Assembly (NCBI RefSeq): GCF_040183065.1
Contig: NC_091132.1
Coordinates: forward strand, 87,310,606 to 87,374,605
From: Periplaneta americana
Lineage: Eukaryota > Arthropoda > Insecta > Blattodea > Blattidae
Reading direction: 5' to 3'
Length of the DNA stretch: 64,000 bases
The position numbers and the translations under genes are program-made. The stretch's first letter is position 1, and the number at the start of each line of letters is the position of its first letter. The notes beneath the pieces are model-generated. The model saw nothing but the letters and a program-made list of their open reading frames with translations. It did no database searches and was not told where the DNA came from. This document shows positions 47,201-59,200 of this stretch, one piece after another.

Positions 47201-50200
47201 CACCTATCACATATCCTCTGTTCACTTGTATCATGCATCCCCATGGAACACATTAACATTATACTCTTACTCGAAAAGGGATTAGGACAACCAAGGTGTC
47301 ATGAGTGCCGGTCATAATTACTTAAAGATATGTAGATTTCAATCCCACAAAATGATTATCGACAAATCTTATCCATATTATGAAAAATAATGAGGAATAT
47401 TTTACATAATATTTACTTTGATCGGTCAGGATTCCAATTCTAGCTCTAGATCAAATTCTTCAACTCCACACTTGCTGCAAATGACAATAAACCATCAATA
47501 GGAAGTGATTATTAGAACATATGAATTACAGAACAGTAATGTCAACTATCTGGCTAAAATTTATCATGTATCAAATATCCCCAGTCTCCCCTATTTAAAA
47601 CAAAAACAATTGTTCGAAAATGTAGTAATGCGTCATTATGCAGGTACATATGTGGTGGTTTCTAGTGAAAAAGGGTATATAAAACATATGATACGATGTT
47701 ATGTGAAATACCCGTAATTTGTTTTAATGAGTAAGCATTAAAAATAGCAGCGAAACAGAACAAATAATAATGAAATAAACACAGTTTTCGTAATATGACT
47801 TCGTTTGTCTGTCCGCCATTACCGTAACTTGTCACAAGCCAGTACCGACATCACTATACTTGTTTTTTTTTTAAAGATGAGACATGACAGTTAAGCGGTC
47901 GAGCTTGGAACTATAGTGCCATGTTGCCAATATGGACTACCACGCTGCTAGCTATGGTCGACTCTAGTAACACAGTCGACCGTGTGCTAGCTGATGTTAA
48001 GATGGCTGACGTTAAAACATTCATTGACAATAGACGTGAAGATCGACAATCGACAGAGAATCAAAGACGAAACGTACCAATGGTAACATTGTGTGCACAA
48101 TAAATGTCGCCCAGAGAGCTATTAAGCACTCGCCACGTGCGAACTGTACGTTTGGCAACTCAGCCGTTGTTACCATAGCAAACAGGCCTACCACGCTATG
48201 TGACATTCAGTTGTTTTTCCGATCGCAACGCTCTCGTCATGTCCCATCTTTCAAAAAAAAAAAAGTATAAACAATAAATCACCAGCCTTTTCCAGCAATT
48301 GAAAATTTCCTAACTCAATCGCTGTCATCCTAATCTTCTCGTAGATCGTCGGGATATAAGATGTCTTATAAGTTAAGCTAATCTAATCTAACGTATGCTT
48401 TGGTAAATCTTTACAATAGCGTTACCAAAGAAAAGCAAACAGCAAGAAAGAGCACACATTCTTAGACAATTCTGGGTATATGCAAAACACACCAAAAGCC
48501 TAAACTAACCTAACTTGTCACAGATTCCCACAGCTCTCCGCTGGGCTCCACTTTCACAGCATTTATCGATGTTGATTTTGGTGTGACATTAGCGATAGCA
48601 TTCAGTTTTTCTTATTTTTTAGTAGGTTATTTTAAGACGCTTTATCAATATCTTAGATTATTTAGTGTCTGAATGAGATGAAGGTGATAGTACCGATAAA
48701 ATGAGTCCGGGGTCCAGCACCGATAGTTACCCAGCATTTGCTCATATTGGCTTGAGGGAAAACCCCAGAAGAAACCTCAACCAGGTAATTTGTCTTAACC
48801 GGGAATTGAACCCTGGCCAACTGGTTTCGCGGCCAGACGCGCTAACCGTTATTCCACAGGTGTGGACTTTGTTTTATTTTTTTATGATGTGTATGACTCG
48901 ACTAGAAGTCAAGGATGTAAATACATTTTTGTACCTTAACGTGGTAACGCAATACTAAATAAATAACCTAAGCAAATCTAACCTAACGTAAGGTAACAAA
49001 AAATTCCATTGTACACTAGGGTGAAAATTTCGTAATGTCACACTAAGTTATGTTGGTAGCCATAAGACAAGAAACAGCTAGAAAATAACTGAAGATGTAT
49101 TATCAGAGTACGAAGTACCTCTGCGCTAGTTTAGCTGCACTTTTTTGTGGAGCAATGTTTACTTTTTTTCATGCACTTTTGAAACTATCTGACTTTACAG
49201 TCACTTTTGTACGCTTATATATAATACAGTATTTATTCATTATATCCTAACAGGAACGTGAACGTGAGTCACGGACAGGACAGTCTGGACCATGGGGGAT
49301 GTTAGTGACTCATCTTCCTCAAATAGCAATGGCTGAGCGTTCTTATGGAGAACTTGGATTCCTAGTAACAAAAAACAAAGGATTTCTCAGAAAAGATGTT
49401 AGTGAAGTCTTTATAAATACAAATACATGACGAAAATATATTATTCTTGAATATGTTTGATTAATATTAACTTACTATCAAGATAAATTAAAGACAAATA
49501 ATTATGCAGTCTAATGAATAAGGACTTCAAGAATATATCGATAATACCATAAGATATTTGGAACAGATAATGGGCCTGACATTCACTTGTGTCGTGTTTG
49601 CATGAAGTGCTTATCACTATTCCCTTATCAAATCATCTAACTTTTTCGCTGACAGTGAGGCTACTTGTCACTAATCTATCTCCCTCTAAGCCTTATCTGA
49701 CCTTGTCCCTGACAGTGGGGTTATTTGTCACTAATCTATCTCCTCATCAAACCCTAATCTTGTCATTGATGGTAGGAATACTTGTCACTAAAGTTAATGA
49801 GGAGGGGGGGAGGGGAAGGATAGAGAAGGGAACCAATTTTTTCCTTGTAATAACGGCACAAGCTACCATCAGGCAAATTCTTTTTGAAATATTTTATTTT
49901 ACATCATCATCATCATCATCATCACCATCACCACCACCACCACCACCACCACCACCACAATCATCATGAGCTTTTTTTTAAATAAATAATTAATTTAAAA
50001 AATTATATAACTTTTATATATATATATATAGGAAATACATTACGAAAATATTTAGAATTTTTCTTCATAACTTTTTTTATTTTTTTTAGACCAGTTTTTT
50101 TTATTGTTCATAAATATAAACTGTTTATTTCAAAATAGGGAGTTATATTAATGTTTACATTTATTAGGAGAAATGTATTGACACAATTTTTCGCTTTCTC

Positions 50201-53200
50201 TTTCCAGAATTCACTGAAATCTATATATGATTCTGCCCGATCAGATTTTAGAAGAGTGGAAGAACTGACAAGAATAAGTAATTCAGATCGGTTGCCGTTG
50301 GCATTTTCAAATGAATTACGAACAATCACCTCAGTGGCTAACGAATTGTGCTTGTTCCTCTCAGCACGCATCGAATTAATAGATCTGTATCCTTGCTTGC
50401 ATCTTACTATGAGCTTCCTAAGTTGCTGATTGCTAAATATTCCTTGTATACATTTTCAACCAGCATCCAGTATTTACAATTTGTTACGATGTTCTCAAAT
50501 TTATACTGATGTTGATTTAGTTTTGATTTTAAGACATCTCTAACTTTATTTGCTGTTTGACATTTTAAGAGAATGTGTATCAGCATTTTCTTCTCGCTTT
50601 TACATTCCATGCATATAAGAGATGGTGTTAGAGACAAAATTGATTTTTTATACTATTTACAACTTATTTTTTTTAATATATATACATTCTTTTTTTTAGT
50701 GTTTATTTGGAACTGGTGCATGCAATAAAATATTTTAATTACATGCAAAGTGAAATATACAAGAGCATAGAAGAATAAAAATGTGTGTTACTTTAGCAAG
50801 GTGAAGATTTAGAAATGGAAGGCTTTTGTGCAGATGAAGTTGGCAGTTGACCATACCATTGAGTTTCTGAGGTTTAACTAGTTAATCAGGTCATAGACGA
50901 CCTGAAATTCATGCAAAAACAAGTAATTAGATTCATCTTACTAAATCACCTCTTGCAATTAAATGTAGTAGTGATAATGCTGAAAGGACAAACAGTACCG
51001 AAAATTAATTTTTAAGTAGGCCTAATTACATACATTTCGCTAGTGCAATTAATCAGGCCCAAAATTCATCTAATGCATTACACTTTTTAATTTCCTGTGG
51101 TAAATTGCAAACAGCTTATTTCTTCTGTTTCTTAAAATATCCCACGAAAACCTACCACCATAGTAGGCCTACTTTTTTTTTTCAGTCAACTGTCTCAAGA
51201 CAGGTCTGAACCTCACATGTGACACCAACAAGGCATCACTCATCAGGCAACTAGGCCAGAAGATAATGGGGTAGAGTGGCCAGTTCCTTTTCCTCTCCAT
51301 TGCATAACTTCACCGATTAGCTACATGTTACACTAATCAGACTTCAGATGCATATAAACAATTGTTCTTCCTCCGACACATATCGTGAAGTGAGATGTAC
51401 TGCCTGGTAATAGATGTACAGTAGTGGCAAAAAAAAACCCGGATCGGTCCATGTAGCTGATTTCAGAGCCTTGTTCACAGTGACAGCACGATAGACTGGT
51501 AACTAAGACTGTCGTGGTTCGAATCCTGCCTGGGAAGGAAACTTTTTTTTGTTCACTATTCAAATTTATTCCCAATACTTTTCAATTGCAGCGATAGTTT
51601 ACTACTTAATTAACTTATTATTCCCAGAACATGAATTTTACCAGCTTATTTTCTAATGGCCTATGTCAGCAGTCGAAACTACAACAATTTCAATAGATTA
51701 CTCGCTATCTTGTGAATGCGCAGTGGCTCATTTCGGGGACTATGATTATTCAGTCGGTCTGGTTTTTTTTTTTTGCCACTACTGTACATATCAGCCAGAA
51801 CCTCAATCAGAGGTAACATCGTCTTTGTCCACTACAAATTCCACCTGTTTCAAAACTTGAGTTATCAGCGTGGAAAGCTGATGCTGTAGCCATTCGGCTA
51901 GAAGTTTACCAGATATTGAGTATTTCGGCCAGTAGTTTGAGAGGAAAGCTGTACCAGATATACAGGTGGCATGCTAGGAACTATTTTTTCTTAAGAGAGG
52001 TGCTGAAAATATTTATTGCCATGAACATCTCATAACAATATTTTTTGCACTATAGCAATCCTGGCTCTATATTTCATATGGTAATGTTTGATATAACTTA
52101 CTTTAGAAAAAAATCGTTTAATATGTAAAGTAAGGAAAAGGCTAACAGAATTAAGCAAAAGTCTCTAAAGTCTTTAATTTTTTTATTCTGTGGTACTGAA
52201 ATTAATCAACAACCATCAACCCCACCTTCAGCCAGCACTTGAAATAACACTGCATATAAACCCAAGACACAGGACATAACTATGGTAGGAAGATAAAATA
52301 ATATCCTATTTCCTGTCAGGAATCTGCTGGATTTGTAACCAGATACTTTTCCACTTGAGCCATAACAGAGCACTGATACAGAAATTTGATTTCCTTAATT
52401 TAAATTTAGCTATGAAAAGATGCACATCATGGGCACAGGAAAGCAGATGAAATATGAAGAGTTACTTGCACAAGTTGAAGACATAATGGAGAGAAATGCA
52501 CCTTCTGTTCCACAAATGTGTGTCACTCCTATTGGAAACATGCTCAGGTAATGCACTTCAGTTTTAAGAATACATTTATTTCATAGGTTTCTAGATTAGA
52601 CATTATATTAAGACTTTTGTTTGTGAGGCTTCTCTGTGGACTGTGAAGTCAGGAGTAAGGGTTATAATAAAATTATTGTGCGTATGCACGCTATCTCTTA
52701 ATTTTATATACAGCATTCTCCTTCATAATTCTCTAGTATTGATGTAATTGGTGATAATAAGATGGTACTTGGGGAAGATGAGTCCAGGGATTCACTATGG
52801 GAATATCTGATTTTAGCCTTACAGTTGTGCAACATCTCAACCAGGTAATCAGGCCAAGCAGAATCTGAACTCACTCTCAAACTGTGAGTCCAGCTTGTTA
52901 TCCTGATGGCCAAATTTAATTGTCAGATTCCTTCTATTTTTATTAAAGTGTGTAATTTTCTTTACTTCCAACAGCAAAAGATCTCACTTATATAAAGATC
53001 TCATAGAAATGTGGCAGTTTTATAGCGTGTCGTCTTAGGCTAGGTTGGGAATATGACATGAAGGGAAACATCATGATTTATAGAAATTGCTACAAGAATC
53101 AAACATTTCATTTACACTGTTAAAGATCTGGAGTTCAACAAACACCGTATGGAAGAATTTTTTCCCTATCAGCAAAGTTGTAAATTTCTGTCTCATTTTT

Positions 53201-56200
53201 GTGCTTTATTTCTTTATCAAATCTACCATAGATCACAATGGTTTACACTTGAAAAATCTAGGATTCGGTTGATTATTACGAATTTAAAATATAGACATTT
53301 CTCATAACATACATACATAAGTGTTCTGTCCGTGGGCAGGTATTTCCCTGCAAACCCAGCATTGTCCAATTTTCCTATTTTCTCCCTTCCTCTTTGTCTC
53401 CACATATGATCCACGTATCTTAAGTCGTCTATCATCAGATATCTTCTTCTGCCCTGAACTCTTCTTCCATTCATCATTCCTTCCAGTGCATCCTTCAGTA
53501 GGCAGTTTCTTCTCAACCAGTGACCCAACCAATTCCTCTTTCTCTTTCTGATCAGTTTCAGCATCATTCTTTCTTTACCCACTCTTTCCAACATAACTTC
53601 GTTTCTTATTCTGTCTGTCCACTTCACACGCTCCATTCTTCTCCACATCCACACTTCAAATGCTTGTATTCGTTTCTCTCCATTATGTCGTAATGTCCAT
53701 GTTTCTGCTCCATACAATGCAACACTCCACACAAAGCATTTCACTAGTCTCTTCCCTCCAGAGGTCCGCAGAAGATGCTCCTTTTTCTATTAAAAGCTTC
53801 CTTTGCCATTGCTATTCTCCTTTTGACCTGGCTGCAGCTCATGTTATTGCTTATAGTATATCCCAAGTATTTGAAACTGTTCACTTGCTCTACTGTCTCA
53901 TTTAGAATTCGCAAGTTTACCTTCTTTATTTTTCTTGCAACAACCATGGTCTTCGTCTTGTTTGCATTTATCTTCAACTCATACTGCTCACAGCTGTCAT
54001 TTAGCTTCTGCCCCTCCCATATTCTAAAAACAGTTCTTCACGAAATCCTCCAAGTAGATATTGAACAGGGTAGATGATAAAGGGCATCCTTGTCGTACTC
54101 CTCTCCCTATTTCACTTCTTTCAGACATTTCTTCTTCTATCCTGACCTTGATTCATTTCATATATAAGTTACTGATTATTTTTATAGAAAGTCTGTTTCC
54201 TCTTAAGAAGAGAAATATGTTTGTGTATTACATTACACACTACACAATACTTTTATCTAATTTCGAAAATAAAACGTTTTATAAAACTTGAGAGCTGAAG
54301 ACGAATTTTAGCATTTCATTTGGAATGTTAGTCATTGTATACTGAGTTGTATACATTTACTTGCACGTTTATTATTATGGGAAATTTCAAAAGCAAATAA
54401 ATCAGTTACCACATAATTATGAAAGAATTCAGATTGTTGGAAATTATTCAATACGAAGTTTATTTTCATCACACCAAATTAAGAACAAAGTGAACTTGCA
54501 AGTGCCGGTATGTCTGATTTACATCTTTAGCACAAATATTGGAAACCATATGCACTGTAGGTGTGGACATTTTTTTTTCTGTTTTTTTTTTCATGCAGTT
54601 ATTTTTAAATTTTAATTCTGATATTTACTCCTTGACAGCCTAGAATGTGAAATCCTGATTCATTTGTTGCGATCGCAACTTGAGATGCAGATGTGGAGGT
54701 TCCTTCCCTCTCTTATGCTGCTTAATCTGGCTCACACCAGGCTTCAGGCATGGGAGTCAAAGCTTCAAAATAGAGAGGTAAGATGAAACAGCAAAATTTT
54801 ATTCGTAGTCATTATATGCTTCAAATCTCAGTTTTTGATTCAATTTTATATTGTGTTGTTCCATTTTCAGTCTTGGAAATTGGGTTTTGGTGCAACTTTC
54901 TTGAAAACTAGTCAATTACCAGCTCTTTTGCAGTGGCTTTTGAAGCTGAAGACAGCTTTTCTGGCAAAGTTCTCGCTATATTTCTACACAACACTGGCAC
55001 AGCAAACTTCCCCTCAAGAAATGAAGGCCCTCTGTAGTAAACTACAAGCCAATGATTATTTTCACAAGTGAGTAACCTACATGAATTTCTGTTTAGTATT
55101 TTAAACATGTATCAAATGCATATTAAATCATCATTATTAAGAAGAGTATGCTTATATCTATCTTCGAATTTAAAATGTAGATAGGTAGGTATCTAATGCT
55201 CTTGATTTAACAGTCAAGTTATTTTCTCTCTTGCTTCCCACTATTTAGATGTAAGACTTGTATTTTTTTTAAGTGCTTCACGTTAAATTTAAATCTTAGG
55301 CCCGACTTCACAATTTCCAAATATGGTCAGCTACGAACTTTCTAAAATTCTAATAGTCGAGCAGATCTGAACGTTTCTAAGATGATTCTTTATCCCTGAT
55401 AATAGGGGATGACTATCAGGACAATTTTCACCCCATGCTTAGTTGTAGATATCTGAAGGCGCCATTGGAGATGGCCCACACAGTCATCTGCAATTGAAAG
55501 TAGTGGACAGAGAGACCATTGTAAGAATTTTACTTATGGCATTAATCAATCAAATGCTGTAAAATTCTTTATGTACCGCAAATTTGATGTGAAAGAGTCC
55601 AGTTTTCTTTCCTTCCCAGAGGGAAGTGCACTTTGGATGTTTGAAAGAATCTAATGATGGAAACATAATATGCAAGAAAACATTATACTAATAGAGGTCC
55701 ATTATAATAATAATAATTTTGTATTTTCATTTTTAAAACTATGATCATTTAAATCATCATCATTAACATCATGAACTAGACTTATATAGATCTGTGTCAG
55801 CTTCACCTATTGGTCTCTTCACTGGTTTTCAGGGACATATCCAACCAGTGGTATAATTTGTATCATCATCCCTCCAAGTATTAGGCCGTATGGCCCGTTA
55901 CCGTTTCAAAGAAGAATTGTCCCTTCAGCGGTTTTTTTGAGACGTCCCAGTGATCTCTTTCCTTGAGGGAGATAACAAAGCATAGCTCTTGGGATTCTGT
56001 GCAGTGACATCCATTGTAGATGGCCCAGTCCACACCTGTGAAGTAACGGTTAGCACATCTGGCCTCGAAACCAGGTGCCCCGGGTTCGATTTCTGGTCAG
56101 GGCAAGTTACCTGGTTGAGGTTTTTTCCGGGGTTTCCCCTCAACTCAATATGAGTAAATGCTGGGTAACTTTCGGTGCTGGATCCCGGACTCATTTCACT

Positions 56201-59200
56201 GGCATTATCACGTTCATCTCATTCTGACGCTAAATAACCTGAGATGTTGATAAATTGTCGTAAAATAACCTACTAAAATAAAAAAAATAGATGGCCCATC
56301 TATTGGCGTGGTAATTTTGTATATAGTGGGGAATTGGCTTTAGTCCTAGTTCTTCCATTATTTCATTTCGTTTATGGTCCCATCTTATATATCCTGCTGT
56401 ATATCACATAAATCACATCTCATCCCTCCTTATTGTCCATGCTTAGCTACCATAGCTTAACACTCGCCTTGCGAGGGTTTTATAGAGACGTATTCTTGTG
56501 TTCTTTTGTACTAATGATGGTTTCATGATATTGTTAATTATTCCCATGGTTTTTGTAAATTTTATAATTTTGTTTGCTATATCTACTTCTTCCTCAAATG
56601 ACAAATTATAACCCAAATATGTGAACTCATTTACTCTTTCCAAAATTTCGTTGTCCAAAACTATTAGTAGGCCTATAATTTGTAGAGGGATTATTCTTTT
56701 GTTTATTCGATAAACATGTTGTAACCAGTTGTTTTTATAGTTTTGAACTATTTCTGTAGATGATATCACGTTTAATTCTTTTAAAATATCTTCATTTTTC
56801 TTATGATAAAGTATATAATCTGGTGTTTTTGGAAAAATTTCATCATAGGTGTACACAATTCATTTTTTATATTTTTGCTTTAGTGTCCATTAAAAACTCT
56901 CTTTATAAATAACACATGCTTCTTCTAGTTGAAATTTTAATTACCATGCTTACTAAGTAGTATATTTTACTGCCTCTGCAGCCAGAATAAACGTTTACTA
57001 TGACATCTTGGTTGTGAATAATCATCTGGAGAAACTCAATTGCCATCTTGTCTGTCTTCCAGTAACAGTAGATTGTTGTCTTTTAAGGCATTACGACAGA
57101 GTCAATTGCCTTTAAAAACTGTTAGATTCAGCTTCCTTTCATAGTATACATTTTGAAAAAGGATACATATCGTCGTTGTTCCTGCAATAACTCCTATGTG
57201 CAAAATATAAACTTGTTCAGTAGGAAGAAAAACATATTTATTAATTCTATGGCAGTAGTATATAGGAGACTCAGAATTCTTAAATTTTCGAAAGAAAGAA
57301 ATATAGTTACATATAGGAGATTTTATTATTTGCTGTATCACTATTTAAGTTATTTAATAGAGCAAAAATCTAAAAATCGATAAATATGTCACATAGGAGT
57401 TACTGCAGGAACAACGATGATATGAAGCTTGTAGAGCTGGGAAGTCAAGCTGTCATAATCTGTATACAGCTGGAAAGGAATATTTTTTGCTGACTGTGGC
57501 GCTCTAGCATTAGTTGTTTTTGTTCATTATAATTTGTCTTACTTTACCTTGCAAAGGTCTCGTGACTAGAATATTGTACGAAATGGAAATATAAAAGTTG
57601 GAGATTTATCCTTCGAAGAGGTGGAAAAATTCAAATATCTTGGAGCAACAGTAACAAATATTAATGACACTCAGGAGGAAATTAAACGCTGAATCAATAC
57701 GGGAAATGCCTGTTATTATTTGATTGAGAAGCTTTTGTCATTTAGTCTGCTGTCAAAAAATCTGAAAGTTAGAATTTATAAAACAGTTATATTACCGGTT
57801 GTTCTATATGGTTGTGAAACATGGACTCTCACTTTGAGAGAGGGACAGGGATTAAGGATGTATGAGAATAAGGTTCTTAGGAAAATATTTGGAGCTAAGA
57901 GGGATGAAGTTACAGGAGAATGGAGAAAGTTACACAACGCAGAACTGCACACATTGTATTCTTCACCTGACCTAATTAGGAACATTAAATCTAGACTTTG
58001 AGATGGGCAGGGCATGTAGCACTTATGGGCGAATCTAGAAACCCATATAGAGTGCTAGTTGGTAGGCAGGAGGGAAAAAGACCTTTGGGGAGGCCGAGAC
58101 GTATATGGGAGGATAATATTAAAATGGATGTGAGGGAGGTGGAATATGATGATAGAGACTGGATTAATCTTGCACAGGATAGGGATCGATGCGGGCTTAT
58201 GTGAGGGCAGCAGTGAACCTCTGGGTTCCTTAAAAGCCATTTCTAAGTAAGTAAGTTACCTTGCAAAGTATTATTTTTATGAAAGATTTACAGTGTGGAA
58301 TAATTTTTGGGTTTAGTCTGAACAATTGATGTGCTCTTCTTTGTAAAGAGAATGACATATTGATTTATGTGAACATTGAAAGTTGTAATCCTTACTCTCC
58401 ATTCATATATTATCAAACTTCACATGAATTTCAGAAATTGTAGAAATTAAAATATTTAAAGTAAATAGACTATAAATGTTTGTATATTCGTGTATGTCAG
58501 AAAATGGCAACTTTGGCTGTTGGGGGGCACGCTGTCAGATGCTGCTTACAGAGACATTGATTCAGTTTACTGATAGTGCTATCTCCATAACCAGCAAGTG
58601 GAAATATGTCCACCAATAGCCAAAGTTGCCACTTTTCAGCTAGGATCTGATTAAGCTCACACTTTGTATGTGTGAATAAATTTTACAGTCTCATAAAACA
58701 TAATATAATGTACTATTTCGAAACACTAATTAGATCTGCATATTAGACCGGGGGTACACAAAATCAGACGCGGCATGGCACGATGCGACATTTTGTCTGA
58801 TGGTACCTGTCTCCCATTGATTTCTTATGATATGGTGCACACAATCAGACGCAGCGCAACAGTCACGAGCAGATATGGAGAGACAACATCGAATGACTGC
58901 TAGAAGTTCATCGCGAGGAGACATTCTAATAGGTGCAGTGTACTGGGCATGCGTTAGTAGTGGCTATGATTACACGCTTTCACTATCTACAAATACTATT
59001 ATTGTGTAGTGCACATTATTCTTAATGGAGTTTGATGCAGATAAATTATTTGTTTTAGTACAGGAAAGATACATTCTGTACAATCTTTGAAATAATATCA
59101 CGACAATAATGTGGTTTCTAAAAATATGTGAGAAATTGCAAATGAGATGAAAGCACCACGTGAATAATAATTAATAATAATAATTTGTAATAGGCCTACT

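Noticed and set aside
48370..49000. CTAACCTAAC-like words considered as insect telomeric repeat
   Set aside because: Only one or two units occur at each place and there is no TTAGG array.
52704..52913. Minus-strand frame in KICS2 intron 4
   Set aside because: Part resembles a degraded SINE body; there is no domain and no splice support.
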